A stretch of 64,000 bases of DNA from Adineta ricciae (lineage: Eukaryota; Rotifera; Eurotatoria; Adinetida; Adinetidae). Positions 23,871-35,062 of the stretch are shown here, piece after piece. The stretch is from positions 496,001 to 560,000 of the forward strand of contig CAJNOJ010000002.1 of the NCBI GenBank assembly GCA_905250025.1. Reading direction: 5' to 3'. The notes under the pieces are model-generated. The model saw only the letters and a list, made by a program, of their open reading frames with translations, was not told where the DNA came from and made no database searches. A program made the position numbers and the translations under genes. Every line of letters begins with the position of its first letter. The stretch's first letter is position 1.

Positions 23871-26578
23871 ATGGAGTCACTTGCTGGTGTCACAGCACCT
23901 AGTACATCAAATTCTAGGGCTAAGCTTCTCGATGAAATGTCTCATGAAGCGGAAACCAATGCACTTCGAATCATTCAAGCTAAATTAGAAAAACCAGAGG
24001 GTTTAGAAAGACTCGATCAATTACGAACAGCAGCTTCTCAACGAAAGGTTTCGATCTTCAACTGAACAAAAGACGTGTTCTTCTATTTCATTATCTTCTA
24101 GTATGCTCTTGATGAGCAATTGCGCACAGCAGTGCAATCTCAATTGGAAGACATAAATACTGGCATCACTCAATTACAAAACTCCCTCCGTAATATGAGG
24201 ATAATCGAACATAAAATGTATGAAACAGATGAAATATTACAGAAAATAATCTCATTACAATCGAAGCTGGACGATTTATGTCATGAAGCACATACTTATC
24301 AGTAAAACTGAAATGTTCACTAATGATGAAATCGTTTCAATGGTAAATTTTAGACAATTAGCACTTGCTCAAGTTAATCTTGATCATATTATCAAAACAC
24401 CTGAAAACGTGAACAAAGCAGCTGATTTATTGGCTCACGAAAAACTTCTTCAAGCTCATCAACTGGTAATTGAGATTGAAAATACTCGCAACTATCTACT
24501 CTTCGAATTGCATCAAACTCAAGACGGAGATTCCCATGCCGATAATATTCAACTAGTGACTAACTATTTTGCTGATCATCAAAGACTTGTTGGACAGTTG
24601 GAACAATTGATATCATCTCAAATTTCTCGATGGTATCATTGTGCGATCAGTGCACCGGAACAATTAGTGACAGCATTACGACTTATTGAACGTGAAGAAC
24701 AGTATGTGTAGATTGTGATATAAGAAAAGAAGCATTCGTAAGGTTGTGATGCGATTTTAGAATAGATCGATTCTGGGCGGAGAAGAAAAATTTGACTGGA
24801 TTTAGCCCACCGGATCGACCAAGACAATGGAGAATGCTTTGTTTTGATTTGTTAAGAAAGAGTGTGAAACATCGGTAAGCCAAAAACATCCATATCATCG
24901 GTGTTGTTTGCTTCTATGTTGATATTGATTTAGAATCGAAGGAATTCAGTTGGAAACAAAAGAAGAAGAGCAATGCTGGTTAGAACAACATTTCAAAAGA
25001 TATCGACGGATGTTTTTACAAGATTTCCGAATCATTACAGTATGAGACCCATCGAAACTTTTCAACAGGCAAAGAAGTTTGCATTCGTTCTAGAAAACTT
25101 GCTCACGTTGTTTTCCAAAACAGTATGATATTGTCAATCGTTTTCTTGGATACTATCATAATTGTTTGAAAGAACATATCACTGAAATATGTAATCTAAA
25201 ACAACGAAATGAAGGCGAGACATTAACAATTGCAGACGTGTTTGCTTTAGTAACATTTGTTCGTGATTATCAGTAAGATCCTTTTTTTTTAGAAATCTTC
25301 TTTTTTCTATTTTGTTTTCGTTTATAGAGATGTTGAATGTTTACGAAGTCCAGAGTTACGATTAGATACCAGTCATTTGTCTCCATTATTGGAAAAAGAT
25401 ATGTTAGTAGCAATTACAGATGTGTTCATCAATGAAATGAAACAGAAAGTTCCGGAATGGATGTCAAACACCATATCGAGAGAAACTAAGGTTTGTTTCG
25501 AAGATTTAACTAAACACATGAAAATTTGATTGTATAGGATTGGTATGCATTGAAAGAAGTTGATTTAACCCCGGATCATTATTATTATACATCGATGCCA
25601 CGGACACTAAATAATCTGATTATTCAAACGCTAGATATGGCAAAGAAAATGTCGGATGAAATATGTCAAATAGTTCTCGAAATGATTTTAGAAAAGCTAA
25701 ATGAATTTCATATTTCGTATATGAATGAAATAGATCTTTATACAAAAAAGTACTTCGCCGATCGTCAATCCTTTCGCGATTGTTTCACCAAACAAATGGT
25801 TGCTAATGCAAATGATTGTGAATCCATGTCAACCGTTATAGATATCCTTCGAAAATATGATCATAATGATTTAGATGATCTATCATCTTCATCACAACAA
25901 CAATTGAATCGATATGAAAACATAGCGAAAGTATTCAAACAAACAGCTAAGTCTTGTTGTGACATTATTCTACAAGAAATCGAAATAGATACATCGAATT
26001 CTCTTAGAGGATTATTCACACGGGATTGGTTTAGTGCCACAGCTAAATCACATTGTGGAACGATTATTGAAACAACCCGTGATTATTGGAGTTCAGAATT
26101 AACACATTTGAAAAAAGCTCTGTTAACTTATCTCTTCTACACATGGCATAAACGTATCTTAGCGCATTACTTACGAAATGTACTCTCACAGAGTATAACA
26201 ATCAAATTCGAACGATCTGATGAACGACGTCAGTGTGCTACACAGTTACGTAGCGAGGCTAGTTTACTTGAGAAAGAATTCAAATCATGGATCGAAACGT
26301 CATCCGAAGGTGCAATTGAATATCATTTTCATATTTTGAGTAACATAGCTGATATTCTCGAACAAACAGATTTGGATTCTATTGTTCTGGAATTAGCAAC
26401 ATTAGCGAAGAAATATCCAAGTTTAACGAAGGAACAGGTTATTCAACTTTTAAGACTCCGTGGTGATTTCACTAAACAAGAAGCTCGAGACAAAGCTGAT
26501 GCTGCTCTAGCAAAAATGCCTCGTGTGAATCAAGGTATTCTCTCCGAACTTTCAGAAATTATCAATCAAATGAAATGA
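23871..26578 (+). CDS. EXOC3: Exocyst complex component 3 (Sec6)
   Basis: Sec6 is one of eight exocyst subunits that tether secretory vesicles to the plasma membrane. ATG at 23871 gives MESLAGVTAP, followed by a helical N-terminus (KLEKPEGLERLDQLRTAA) that aligns in style and spacing with EXOC3. Family blocks include AVQSQLEDINTGITQLQNSL (24129-24190), LIEREEQ (about 24685-24705), FSPPGRP-like GFSPPDRPRQW (about 24801-24830) and the TMPRTL-type SMPRTLNNLI block in the last exon (from about 25540). The C-terminal helical bundle contains ATLAKKYPSLTKEQVIQLLRLRGD (about 26398-26465), matching the Sec6 C-terminus, and ends in TGA at 26576-26578. No membrane segment is present. Seven or more short introns interrupt the first half, while the last 1 kb is one exon. 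Confidence 0.93.
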
Positions 26579-26645
26579 TTTTATGCGCTTTTGTTTTTTC
26601 TTTTACACTAATGATTTTTATTCACGATCTGATTATATACTTCTA

Positions 26646-26651
26646 TTTATT
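26646..26651 (-). promoter_or_regulatory. Poly(A) signal for the 111-aa minus-strand gene
   Basis: AATAAA on the minus strand lies 24-29 nt downstream of the stop codon of the small gene at 26675-27010, supporting it as a real transcription unit convergent with EXOC3. Confidence 0.5.
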
Positions 26652-26674
26652 CCACTAGCTAATGAATTAGTTCG

Positions 26675-27010
26675 TTATTTCTTTTCTGTACACACTCGAT
26701 AACCTATAAAAAGAAAGATTTTGTCCTTTACCACACAATCTCTATCTATTCTCTCTGAAAGGACATAGAAGCCGTTTGATCGAGGGTGAAACATCATTTC
26801 GTACGTAATATAATCTCTGATTGTTTCAGTTATGGTCATCAATATTGATAAATATGTTTCGCACGAGAGAATCTCGAATGAATTCTTATTTATAGTAACA
26901 TTCAATGATGCAAAGCATCTTTGAACAGATGAATGTAGAAATGAACTTTCACGAATAACATTTTCACTCTCAATGACCGAAACGAGATGTATTTCTCGAT
27001 GATCTTTCAT
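26675..27010 (-). CDS. Orphan 111-aa protein, unknown function
   Basis: An uninterrupted frame begins MKDHREIHLVSVIESENVIR and ends GYRVCTEKK before TAA. The composition is balanced, with amphipathic helices and strands (for example ILMTITETIRDYITYEMM) and no low complexity, which is unlike the shadow frames nearby. No signal peptide or membrane span is seen. It lies in the gap between EXOC3 (convergent, 96 bp) and the LRR gene (divergent, 54 bp between start codons) and is followed by AATAAA. I do not recognise the family. The frame is not antisense to any coding exon, which adds support, but homologues or transcripts are needed. Confidence 0.6.
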   Translation of the reverse strand: MKDHREIHLVSVIESENVIRESSFLHSSVQRCFASLNVTINKNSFEILSCETYLSILMTITETIRDYITYEMMFHPRSNGFYVLSERIDRDCVVKDKIFLFIGYRVCTEKK

Positions 27011-27064
27011 CAGAAAATCGAAAAAAAGCGAAACAATCGCACAGATTTCTCATCATTGTATAAA

Positions 27065-28193
27065 ATGTTCTTTTGGTTTCTTCTTCTTTTTCTCTCGCAA
27101 TTCATCGAATCTATTCAATCATCAGAGAATTGCAGTATTGAATACGATCGATACAAACGAAGTTATGGATACTCACTAACTTATCATTGTACAAATCTGC
27201 CCTTGCTTTCCCATGAATTATTACAAACCAAAGATATTGTCGACAAGAAATTACCATTGAAAATCACTTCCAGTCCGAATCTTCGTATTCAGCAAGAAAT
27301 ATGCGGTGAAAATCATCAACAATATTTATTAGGTTTGTTAATTGAATCATCGCATATTCGTTCGGTTGAATCACGCGCATTCTCTTGTCGAACCTTACGT
27401 GTTATTTCGATAAGCGATACACAATTTGCATCGCCTATTGTACCAGATGATATTTTTCTTGATGCTTTTCAATTACAAACACTTCGTCTGGTCAATGTCA
27501 ACCTCGAACGGTTACCAACATCGTTGGAAAGTTTATCGAATCTAACCGAATTAGTTCTTGATGAAATGCATTCCTTGATTGCCTATCCAGCGATTGAAGA
27601 TCTGTATAGTTTACGTTATTTTCACATTTTTACAAGTTTAAACTATTTTCCATTGCATTATATCCAAGATTTGAATAGTTTATCACATATTCAAATCATT
27701 CATTTCGGAAGTCGAACGATCGATATCTTTCCTCGAGAATTGTTTCATTTGAATGGTTATCAATTGACGGATATTAGTTTGTATTCGGAAAATATCACGT
27801 GTCAATCGTGTAAAACGGATTGGTTTAAAACAATCGTCAAAACATTGATGCTCTATGGTTGGTCTAATCGAACTAAAGAACAGTTTACAAATAAAAACTT
27901 TCATTTAATTACAAAAACATCGTAAGCATCGAATATTTCTTCTTTTCCTTTCTAATAACACTATCATCTCTTTTAGACAATTCTATAAATTGGATATTAT
28001 TGCCTATTGCGGTGATATGCGATTAGGTGAAGAACCCTTGATGGTTCACAATGCACCATTATGTTGCAATAAAGGTTACTTTCGTTGTGCACCTGAACAC
28101 TCTGTCTGTCAACGGTTGAGTCACACATTTTCACGTTGTAAATGTGTACATGGTTATTATGAAGATAGCTTGGGCGATTGTATTTTAAATTAG
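27065..28193 (+). CDS. Secreted leucine-rich-repeat protein with cysteine-rich C-terminus
   Basis: ATG at 27065 is followed by a clear signal peptide (MFFWFLLLFLSQFIESIQS). A longer in-frame start at 26987 would hide it, so the inner ATG was chosen. The mature chain opens with a cysteine-bearing cap (ENCSIEYDRY ... YHCTNLP). Four or more irregular LRR units follow, visible as FQLQTLRLVNVNLERLPTSL and LSNLTELVLDEMHSL at about 27470-27580. After an intron near 27924-27976, a terminal exon carries eight to ten cysteines (YCGD, PLCCNKGYFRC, HSVCQRL, RCKCVHGYYEDSLGDC), resembling an EGF-like or LRR C-cap module, then TAG at 28191-28193. There is no transmembrane segment or evident GPI tail, so it is likely extracellular. 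Its ligand is unknown. Confidence 0.82.
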
Positions 28194-28268
28194 ATATGTG
28201 CGGAAGGAAAATATGAAAGAGATGAACTTTTATTGAAGTACAGAAGAAAAAGAGATGATTGAATAAAG

Positions 28269-28701
28269 TTAATGATGAGACATTCTGTCATCGCGATGAT
28301 GTTTTTTGCTATCGCGATGCTTTTTGTGTTTATCTTTGTTTTGTTTTCTGTCTTTATGTTTACGATCATGTTGAGATGAACGATCCCGATGGCGATTCGA
28401 TGGTGAATCGTGATCGCGCGATTTTGAATGTGAACGATCACGGCCACGGTTGCTAGAAGGTGAACGATGATCATCTCTGGCAGCCTCCGGATGGTGACGA
28501 CGTGGTTGACCATTTTTCTCGTGAATCATACCTTTTTGATTCGAACCTTTCTTATGGTGCATATCGTCAGCATTAACATTCTCTACAGAGATAAAAGTTG
28601 TCAGGCAAACTGATCGAGTATAGAATGAGTTACAAAATCTTACGAAAAACGAAAGCAAGGATGATTGCCAAGGCAAGGATATAAATCCAAAGTAAACGCA
28701 T
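28269..28701 (-). CDS. Small signal-anchor protein with RS/His/Lys-rich tail, 123 aa
   Basis: Two exons join in frame (28644-28701 and 28269-28582, 61-nt intron with a GTAAG donor). Residues 1-19 form one hydrophobic stretch (MRLLWIYILALAIILAFVF), a signal peptide or N-terminal signal-anchor. The rest is intensely polar: alternating Arg/Asp/Ser/His such as GRDRSHSKSRDHDS and RHRDRSSQHDRKHKDR, then KQNKDKHKKHRDSKKHH, ending MSHH before TAA. RS/RD repeats are usually nuclear, so their placement behind a membrane-targeting helix is odd. I do not recognise a family. It is 232 bp downstream of, and on the same strand as, the ERICH6-like gene. Confidence 0.68.
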
Positions 28702-28933
28702 TGATTCGTTCGATGTGATATGAATGTATGTATGTGAATTGAGAATGTTAGGTGAAAATGAATTGTGTACGAGATTAAATATCTCTTCAGTTTATTTAAA
28801 ATGAGGAGAGAGAGAGAATAAAGGTGTAGAGAGATACAAAAGAAAAAAAAGATAAAGATACAGACACCCAAATGAATGTTATTTTATCAGTTCGTCGTTT
28901 GACTATGTTGGTAGGAGAAAAAAACTTGATGAT

Positions 28934-31900
28934 TTACGTGACAACGACACTACGATAAATTCTACGATTATTTTGCACCTTCTCTTCGTTTTGTCGAATG
29001 GGCGGAAATAAACTTTCTTTTATCGGAGTTTTATTACGATTTTGTTGTGAAAGACTGACTACAGTCGTCTTGTGACCAGTCCGAGCTGATTCCTGAACTG
29101 ATCGTGTAGGCTCCTGTGATGAACGGATAAGCTCTTGACTTTTAACATACTGCTGTGCTTCTGTATGAATATTTTTCAATAATCGTCTACAAACCAAAAG
29201 ACAATCAACAATACAAAAACGAGAAAATTGATCAGCTTACGTTAATACGGTACTCTTCTTTTTCAAATAACTGTCATATGGATCACTTTTTTGTGTTGAT
29301 GGTAGATTATTGACATTATTTACCTAGAAAGACACAGAGAAATGTGCCACAAAGATAAGATATGTTGACTGTTCGAGAGTTTTACTTTTAATCTTGCGCC
29401 AACTTTAAATTTAAGATCAACGAGTTCACATGAAAATCTCAAGTAAATTTTTTCTTGCGAACAGACTTTAATCGCGATTTCCTCATTTAAATGAAACAGT
29501 ATCGGTTGACACGGAGGAGCATGAATGTGTGGTTCTGTCATTGAATTTGCTTTAGCCCACCAATGCCATCGACGACGTCGACTACCGTCCGAATTCAATT
29601 CGATTCCTTCAAGTGCTGTCAATTGTAATCTAAGAATATAAAATACCGTAGTTCACCATTGCTAGGGAAATTGGCGTCACGTACCTTAAATTACCACTAG
29701 TAAAATTACAGTATCCATTTCCGAATGGATCAAATTGTGCTATTTGTCTCGATGCATATGATGGTTCATCAGTAAATGCCGTATAGAGAAGCATCGCCCG
29801 AGCTACTTCAGAGATACTAACGGCCAGATTACCGGATGGATAACTGATTGTCAAAAAGGATGTGAAGAATACTAGTTTGTATGTACGAATAGCACTTACT
29901 AGATAGAGCCCGTTCCAGTGGAAAAAAGAATAGCTGCAGTTGTTCCATCTTTATAGAAACGTTGAACTAATGGTCGTTCACTCTTCTGTTCACGAATACA
30001 ATAAGATTTTTGACTATAAACATCTGTCTGATGAATTCAATTACTTTGAATGCTACCGTGGATATATCTCGTGGTATTAAAATATGTTCTTCCAAGTCAG
30101 ATTCTTCATCGGAGCTTATTTCGAAATCAGTTGGTCCCTTCAATGTCCATCCTTCTTCCACATACTTCAGATTCGATAATTGATATGTAAATGTTTTCAT
30201 TCTTGCTGCCACTAGACGAAAATAAGCGTTAGTTTTCTTCAGAAAATTACAAACAATGAAGGACACAATCGAATATTAAGAGAAGAAGAAGAAGTAGTAG
30301 ACGAATAACGAAAGTATTAATTGATCATTAGTATTACAACGAAGCGCACTTACTAGCCGAGTCCGATTTGGCACTCGGTAGTTGTGAGCTAGTACGCACT
30401 GTTGATGTGCCACGATAAGATTTCGCTTGTTCAGAATTTCCTGTATACATATGAGAAAAGGGTCAATTCGAGATCTTTTCTTTCCAATCATGCTTTTCGA
30501 AACATAGATTTCGGAAACAAAGATCAAATAACAAATTGGACACACACACAAGCATCAGAAGTAACTCAAGATTAGTAGATTTTTTTCAAAAATACATTCA
30601 GCTCCGCTGGCATTTGCTGCACTATTCTGAGTGCTTCTCGCTGTCATTCCATGATGTCTTCGTGTTTGACGTCCTGCATAAGTGTACATGAAAACAGTTC
30701 GAATACATCGTTCAATCGTATCAAGTCATTCTCATTGATCATATGGAAAAAAGATAATATTTTGTATAATCTATGCATACATACCCATGGCTTTCGGGTT
30801 GGTGCTGTTTGCAAATTCTTGTACTTGTTCTTCGAGACGTTTCTGTTCAGCTGCATTACGTTCCCAAAGTCTAGACAAGGATGTGAATAATGTTTAGAAT
30901 CTTGTTCTCGTTGTTGTTCGACAAACCTTGCTTTCGCTCGTTCTTCTGCCAGCTGTCGAGCACGTCGGCTGCGAACTTTTGCATGTGGTTGTATATCGAT
31001 TGGTTTTGAATCAAGTCGAGAGTTTTCTTCTTTCTGCATTTCAAGGACAGCTTCAACAAATTCTCGATATTCCGTACAACAGAACAGCTAAACGTTCAGA
31101 TGGTACAAGATCAATCATATTCAAATCATCGGATCTTACTTCACTCGGTGGAGATGTCTCTTGTTCAACAATTGTGGGCCATATCCGTAGTTCTTTTCCG
31201 CAAAATTCACATGGAACACGTCCATAAACATGTACACCTAATTCACGCAGTTCATCTTCATTAATTTCCTCGTCTGTGCGAGGTAGATCATCCAATTTCT
31301 GTTTCGATTCTGGATTATACTATATAGACCATTTAAACATACGTGATCGAATAAAATCGTATGAAAATGTCGTACTGACCTGTAAAATCGGTGGTAGTCC
31401 GACAGATGTGACAATTGGCAGCTCTGGTAATGACGTAGTCGTCGACTCAACTTGTTCCGGTGGCTTAAAATAAATAAGTTATTTGCTTCAATGGATTATT
31501 GATTTTTGTTTACTTCTTCGACTTTTGAAACAGATTCAATCGGTTCGACATCGCTATCTGATTCCTCAGGTTCAGGCTCTTTTACTAATTAGAAAATCGA
31601 ATGTAAATATTTGTGTTATTACACAAGCCGACGTAAAAATTTACCTCGGTATTTCTCGAGCATCTCCATATCCTTCCATGTCCAGTCTGTCTGAACACTA
31701 ATTCTTAACAAAAAGAGATCAAATTTAGCGAAAAAACCAATCATTTGAATGCATCTGTATTCTTACGAAGCTGAATTTTTTGGAATTTTCTTCTGCCGTG
31801 TCCGTGTAGTGGGTTGACCTTCCGGTTTTTTTGGTTCTGCCGAAACATTGTCCACCGTAGCTGTCAGAGCAAAGACTTGATTCTGTTCGTCAGCTATCAC

Positions 31901-32057
31901 ACCAGATACCGGAACCACTTGTTCTTCAAGAAGGACAAGACATGCTTTTGGTAGAAAGTTTTTATTTGGTATTTTCAGATACAAACCAACATGATGATCT
32001 GGTTGAGATGGTGAAGGAGATAATCTCTCCGTGGTTGCTTCACGTGATCGAGAAACT
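28934..32057 (-). CDS. ERICH6-like protein with FAM194 domain (5' end unresolved)
   Basis: Many short exons encode a long acidic/basic N-terminal part and a C-terminal FAM194-type domain. The recognised part runs from about 30220 (TYQLSNLKYVEEGWTLKGP) through YPSGNLAVSI (about 29820-29850) and FDPFGNGYCNFTSG, then RRRRWHWWAK and QPILFHLNEEIAIKV, ending VDLKFKVGARLKV (about 29395-29450). Pairings such as YPSGN..., FDxxGxGxC... and W.W... are the hallmarks of FAM194 proteins (glutamate-rich protein 6), often found in ciliated or testis tissue, with function unknown. The upstream exons include a CEFCGKELR zinc-knuckle-like CxxC (about 31200-31225) and RRARQLAEERAKARFVEQQ (about 30905-30970). The first coding exon I can follow ends at 32057, at an acceptor; the true ATG lies upstream on the minus strand. 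Stop is TAA at 28934-28936. Confidence 0.75.
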
Positions 32058-32488
32058 GTAAGTGAAAAGAACTATTGTCAATGAATATTCTGTTACTTTT
32101 TCATAGATGTGCAGGAAGAATTCGATTGAGAAGTACTTTATCGTACAGTTTTTGTTTAGTTGACAAAAGGCGAGTAAAGAACAAGAAGAAGAAGAAGAAG
32201 AGAAAAGAAGAAACATGGCAACATAAACTTGATCGAAATGTTGATGAAAGAAAAACATGACTGAAGTAAACTCAAATTGCGTTTGCTTTGCTTCTTAATC
32301 GTCGCGTTTAATCAAGTGAGTAAACTGTTAAGTTGTTAAAACATTCTGACGACAACGAAATAGCCGAAGCAAAAATATTACTGCAAAGCATATGATTACT
32401 TGAATATTGAATGGTTAAAAGAGAAAAGAAACTGTTTAGATCAAACATTGATTGAATTTAATAGAGATAGAAACGAAACAAAGGAAGA
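32058..32488. other. Divergent region between ERICH6-like and proline-rich genes
   Basis: It should contain the missing first exon(s) of the ERICH6-like gene on the minus strand and the promoter of the plus-strand gene at 32489. A GAA/AAG-rich run at about 32184-32212 is visible. An ATGAAAAA-GT candidate start exon at about 32100 was tested and does not give the right phase. Confidence 0.4.
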
Positions 32489-33393
32489 ATGGGTCATTAT
32501 GGTAAACATATCATTGATCCACAGACTGGCCTATGTGAGATATGTGATAAGAATGCTATTCAAGACTTTCGACAAGGAAAACGACTAGATCCACAAGTAA
32601 ACTTTTTTTGTCTATATTATTACAATTCTTTTCAACTTTCTTTCTTCTCAAGGATCCATATGAATACTCGGCGAATGGTGAACCCATGGGAAGTTACATT
32701 CGAAAATCTGTCAATTCTACAGTACCTCCTCCGATACAAGCACCATTGATGCCTCCCCAACCACGTCGTGTTGTCTTTGAAGACACTAACGAGCTACCGG
32801 CAATACCAAGGCGTGTTGTTAGACATAGTTCTCTACCAACGAGAGAAGTTATCTATCGACCGTCACTCGCTTACGACAGTCAAGTATACCCTCAATACAG
32901 TACGCCAGTATCCGGAAGGCCAGTTCGCGTTGTAAAACAATATGCGCAAACACCACCTCCACCAGCTAGTGCAGTGTGGGTTGCGGGACCGCGACGACAA
33001 ACAAATTCTGGTGTAATTCTTCAACGAACGCCGCGCATCGCACGTGAACAGGTCTACTATCAACCAGCTGCACCAAGCAATCTTGGAACACAATATGTCA
33101 GAGCTGGACCTACGATAGCTCAGCAGGCATCATTAAAATCTGCTATTCCAGGACCACGTGTTTATCAAATAGAAGGAAACAGAAGACAGTACCAAGTCGA
33201 ACCTCTCGAACGTAGAGTTGTCGTTCAACCTCAACCAACTGTAGTGAGAAGAGTTTACAGAAAACTACCACCGGGTATATATGATTCACTATCATCTCGA
33301 AACTTCAGAGTGAGCCCTCAACCACCACCACCACCACCCCCACCACCAGTTCCTCAGCAACCCATTACTTATCATATTCGACTTGAGGATTGA
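32489..33393 (+). CDS. Proline/arginine/valine-rich orphan protein, 282 aa
   Basis: Two exons (32489-32596 and 32653-33393) join in frame across a 56-nt intron (GTAAAC donor, TCTCAAG acceptor). The N-terminus MGHYGKHIIDPQTGLCEICD includes a CxxC pair that may bind a metal or be structural. The remainder is low-complexity and basic, with repeated RRVV or RVVR motifs, many tyrosines, a poly-proline tract of nine prolines near the C-terminus and a final HIRLED before TGA. There is no signal peptide and no membrane span. The composition suggests an intrinsically disordered scaffold with possible SH3/WW-binding sites. AATAAAG follows at about 33470. No family is recognised. Confidence 0.72.
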
Positions 33394-33795
33394 TCATAAA
33401 CGAACATACAGGCTTTTGCATATCTTTTTTTTCTCACTTTTTTGTATTGTATGATTTTGTAAATTATTTCAATAAAGATGATGAAGTTCGAACGCATGAA
33501 AAAAAGAATCGTCGGATCAGAAAAATGTTTTCATTCCATACACTTCATCAACTACTTCAACACTAAAGTGATTAAAGAAAAAAAAATCGAAAATGACAAA
33601 ATTTTTTTCTTTCAACATCATTTATTTTTCTTCTGTGAAGAAGAGTCAAAGTGATCGTGAATGTTCAAAGGTTTCTGCCAATATCAAATGTCATTTCTTA
33701 AATACATATGTAAAAGAAGACAACAAAATTTAGCCTTACTAGAACCAATCAAAAAGAAACTTTTTTTCAATAAAAATCAAATTTAACTAGAAGGT
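33394..33795. other. 3' UTR / intergenic
   Basis: The convergent 3' flanks of the proline-rich gene (+) and the tiny gene (-) meet here. AATAAA occurs on the plus strand at about 33470. Otherwise AT-rich DNA, with nothing further recognised. Confidence 0.5.
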
Positions 33796-33801
33796 TTTAT
33801 T
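33796..33801 (-). promoter_or_regulatory. Poly(A) signal for tiny minus-strand gene
   Basis: AATAAA on the minus strand lies about 35 nt after the stop codon of the candidate small gene at 33836-33971. Confidence 0.4.
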
Positions 33802-33835
33802 TGTCGAATTATCATTTCAACATATATTCAGTTAC

Positions 33836-33971
33836 TCAATTATGCGACGGTACGTCACATTCACATTCAAATCGCTTAGCTACAGAAGAAAATTCAAGTC
33901 TTACCTTGATCGTTGTCGATTATATGTTTTGCTGCTGTAGTCGAATCGTCATCGGATGGCAATTGAGACAT
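33836..33971 (-). CDS. Candidate 36-aa peptide gene with a 25-nt intron
   Basis: ATG at 33971 lies six bases after a strong acceptor-like GTTTTTAG, a layout expected for a trans-spliced leader site. Reading on, a perfect AAG|GTAAG donor (33900-33905) and a TTCTTCTGTAG acceptor (33880 side) flank only 25 nt. Removing it joins exons 33905-33971 and 33836-33879 in frame to give MSQLPSDDDSTTAAKHIIDN and then DQAKRFECECDVPSHN, followed by TGA and AATAAA 35 nt later. Unspliced, the frame stops after 25 codons. The peptide has no signal sequence and no family I recognise. A 25-nt intron is far below the 45-60 nt common in this window, so the model is uncertain. Confidence 0.35.
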
Positions 33972-35062
33972 CGAGATCTAAAAACAAAAGTTCCTCCGAT
34001 TGAGCAATTGTTGAAAGATATGAAAAATCAGATGATTCAAAGCTTGTGACTAGAGAATAATAATGTGCGGTGGAAACGTAAAGAAAAAATGGCAAATAAC
34101 AAAGAAGCAGTGTCAATTTCTTTTCTTTCCGTTCTCCTGTCTGCTCTTTTTTCATCATTGGATTGCCACTAGCAATCAAGCAATTCACGTTGATGCTCGT
34201 TTCAGTTACCATGTTTGCTTGTCGATCTTTGACAACGAGTCTCGCATTCAATAAGAAAGTATTTCTTTAATCGATGTGCAATCGTGTTACATATTTGGTG
34301 GAGGAAAAGTGTCGCCAGAAGAAAACTATGTACACATCGATTGAATTGTTCTTCAAATCGAGAACTGAGCGAAAGCAGAAAGCGTGTTGCGATGCCAATC
34401 GTTGTACGAAGGCATTTGTCTCTCGGTTATTTTTAGCAAGAATGATGTGTGTTTGGAAAAGATGCAGGTCGAGTTAATTAAGTTTCGAGTCGAGAGATTT
34501 ATTGATCGTTACTGGCTTTTGTCAATATTGAATGATTCATTTTAATGTACAGTATACGTTGGAAAAAAGTGAACTTCAATGGTTTTACACTTGAAATTAT
34601 AGGGCTGATCATTAGTTTTCAGTCGCAGAAAAATCGTTTGAATTGATTTTTGTGTTATTTAAAAAAATCGAGATGAATTCTTTCACTTTGTCAATCATTC
34701 TTATGAATACAAATCACAGAATAATGAGCAAACAAAAGTGACTTGTAACGCGCTCGATACGAACGGTATTGCCTGTAAAAAATAAATAATAATAATAAAA
34801 GGAAGAGCGACGAGAGAAGAATAATACGAAACATCACTACTGCTACCACTACCACCATTGGCAACATAGTGACGTACATACATTCGTACACATACATACT
34901 CTCGTACAAGAGAGAAACTTGAAAAAAAAAGGTAGTTAGTTAATTTTTTTTCACTTCTCAACGACAAGTGTTCTGTGTAAATTGTCTTTACGTCTAAGTA
35001 TTTTGTACATGTTTGTATGGTAATTAGTCTCATTCAAACTTGTTAGAAATTGGCTTCGATTT
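33972..35062. other. Intergenic 1.1 kb
   Basis: No supported coding exon. It contains an AAT trinucleotide run at about 34781-34798 and TACAT/ACATAC-rich sequence around 34870-34905. Short frames on either strand are low-complexity. It includes the promoter side of the eight-exon gene at 35063. Confidence 0.45.

Noticed and set aside
26987..27064. Upstream in-frame start for the LRR protein
   Set aside because: It would place 26 polar residues before an obvious signal peptide; the ATG at 27065 starts that peptide directly.
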